The position numbers and the translations under genes were made by a program. Under the pieces are notes generated by a model. That model made no database searches, was not told the origin of the DNA, and was given only the letters and a program-made list of their open reading frames with translations. A DNA stretch of 5,046 nt from Acidimicrobiales bacterium (GTDB taxonomy: Bacteria; Actinomycetota; Acidimicrobiia; Acidimicrobiales; Palsa-688). Below, in pieces: positions 4,647-5,046 of the stretch. The DNA is taken from assembly GCA_030039575.1 (NCBI GenBank), contig JASHVH010000094.1, forward strand, positions 1 to 5,046, given 5' to 3'. The first letter of the stretch is position 1. Every line of letters begins with the position of its first letter.

Positions 4647-5045
4647 TTACTGAGCATCGTCCGTGGTGGGGTTGGGACCGCTACGCCCCGGTCCTGGGCC
4701 CTGGCCGTCCGGCCCAGCCTCGTCGAGGAGGGCGGCCAGTTCGTCGGGCTTGGAGACAGGCAGCTTGCAGGTGTACGCCTCACAGACGAAGGCCTGGCCT
4801 GCGGTCTCCGGCCCGTCCCGGCCCTCCCACAACGGAGAGGGGTACGGCTCACCCCAGGCCAGGACCGTGTCAGGCAGGAAACGGTCCCAGACCGGGCGGA
4901 CAAGGGGTTCGCTGGCCGATGCCACTACCACCTCGCGTCTTGGAGACCCGAGGTAACTGGCGGCCAGGGCCAGGCCCGGGAAGGCGGCGGGCGCCCGGGA
5001 CAGGACAGGGGCCATGTACCCGACGGTGCGCCGGGAGATGTCGGA
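4647..5045 (-). CDS. YyaL/SSP411-type thioredoxin-domain (DUF255) protein, C-terminal part, 5' end outside window
   Basis: These 132 codons are the C-terminus of a large protein of the YyaL / spermatogenesis-associated 20 family. Members usually have about 600-700 residues: an N-terminal thioredoxin-like domain followed by an (alpha/alpha)6 barrel of the N-acylglucosamine-2-epimerase type. The frame is open to the right edge, so the ATG at 5015 is not taken as a start. Recognisable family landmarks, in order, are the helix APVLSRAPAAFPGLALAASY, the strand REVVVAS, the RFLPDTVLAWGEP turn (the family usually has RFLPN-x-V), the PLWEGRD segment, and the closing AFVCEAYTCKLPVSKPDELAALL. That closing piece matches the family's conserved Y/F-VC-x-x-x-x-C-(K/R)-xP-(V)-(T/S)-x-P-(E/D)-EL signature near the end. 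After it is a Gly/Pro-rich tail of about 25 residues. The biochemical role of this family is not settled. The thioredoxin CxxC region, if present, lies outside the window. Confidence 0.85.
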   Translation of the reverse strand, partial: SDISRRTVGYMAPVLSRAPAAFPGLALAASYLGSPRREVVVASASEPLVRPVWDRFLPDTVLAWGEPYPSPLWEGRDGPETAGQAFVCEAYTCKLPVSKPDELAALLDEAGPDGQGPGPGRSGPNPTTDDAQ

Positions 5046-5046
5046 A

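Noticed and set aside
4663..4956. Plus-strand open frame opposite the YyaL-type gene
   Set aside because: The minus strand carries recognisable YyaL/SSP411 C-terminal motifs, so this is its shadow.

Overview
This is a high-GC (by eye about two-thirds G+C), gene-dense bacterial chromosome segment. The replicative polymerase sequence, the small helix-turn-helix protein and the codon use with strong third-position G/C suggest an actinobacterium. An uncultured Acidimicrobiia-like lineage is my best guess, but that is inference. I see no mobile elements, CRISPR array, rRNA or tRNA. Both edges cut through genes.

Left block, all on the plus strand. The window opens in the 3' part of dnaE (DNA polymerase III alpha), including its C-terminal OB-fold domain and an unusual Gly-rich linker. 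About 40 bp later comes an unrecognised 222-223 aa soluble protein that may be GNAT-like. A roughly 200-bp gap follows. It holds a 33-bp-period imperfect direct repeat bracketed by a short inverted repeat, then a good sigma-70-type promoter whose predicted transcription start lies almost on the next start codon. That promoter drives a two-gene unit: a 109-aa helix-turn-helix protein and a 215-aa von Willebrand factor A (vWA) protein with an intact MIDAS, overlapping by ATGA. A six-helix HdeD/DUF308-type membrane protein follows closely and may be co-transcribed.

Middle. About 170 bp of structured non-coding sequence holds a five-codon mini-ORF behind a strong Shine-Dalgarno, several short inverted repeats and a weak promoter candidate. 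It precedes a compact stand-alone protein made of two ACT (ligand-binding) domains.

Right block, minus strand and convergent with the ACT gene. It contains an unrecognised 206-aa protein and, upstream of it, the C-terminal third or less of a YyaL/SSP411-type protein (thioredoxin-like/DUF255 family) that runs off the right edge. A perfect 8-bp inverted repeat, AT-rich in a GC-rich setting, lies between these two genes and looks like an operator.

Most of the window is housekeeping or conserved-hypothetical. The parts most worth following are the HTH-vWA pair with its upstream repeat array and near-leaderless promoter, the operator-like palindrome at 4546-4570, and the two unrecognised proteins. 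Nothing here proves a new defence or mobile system.
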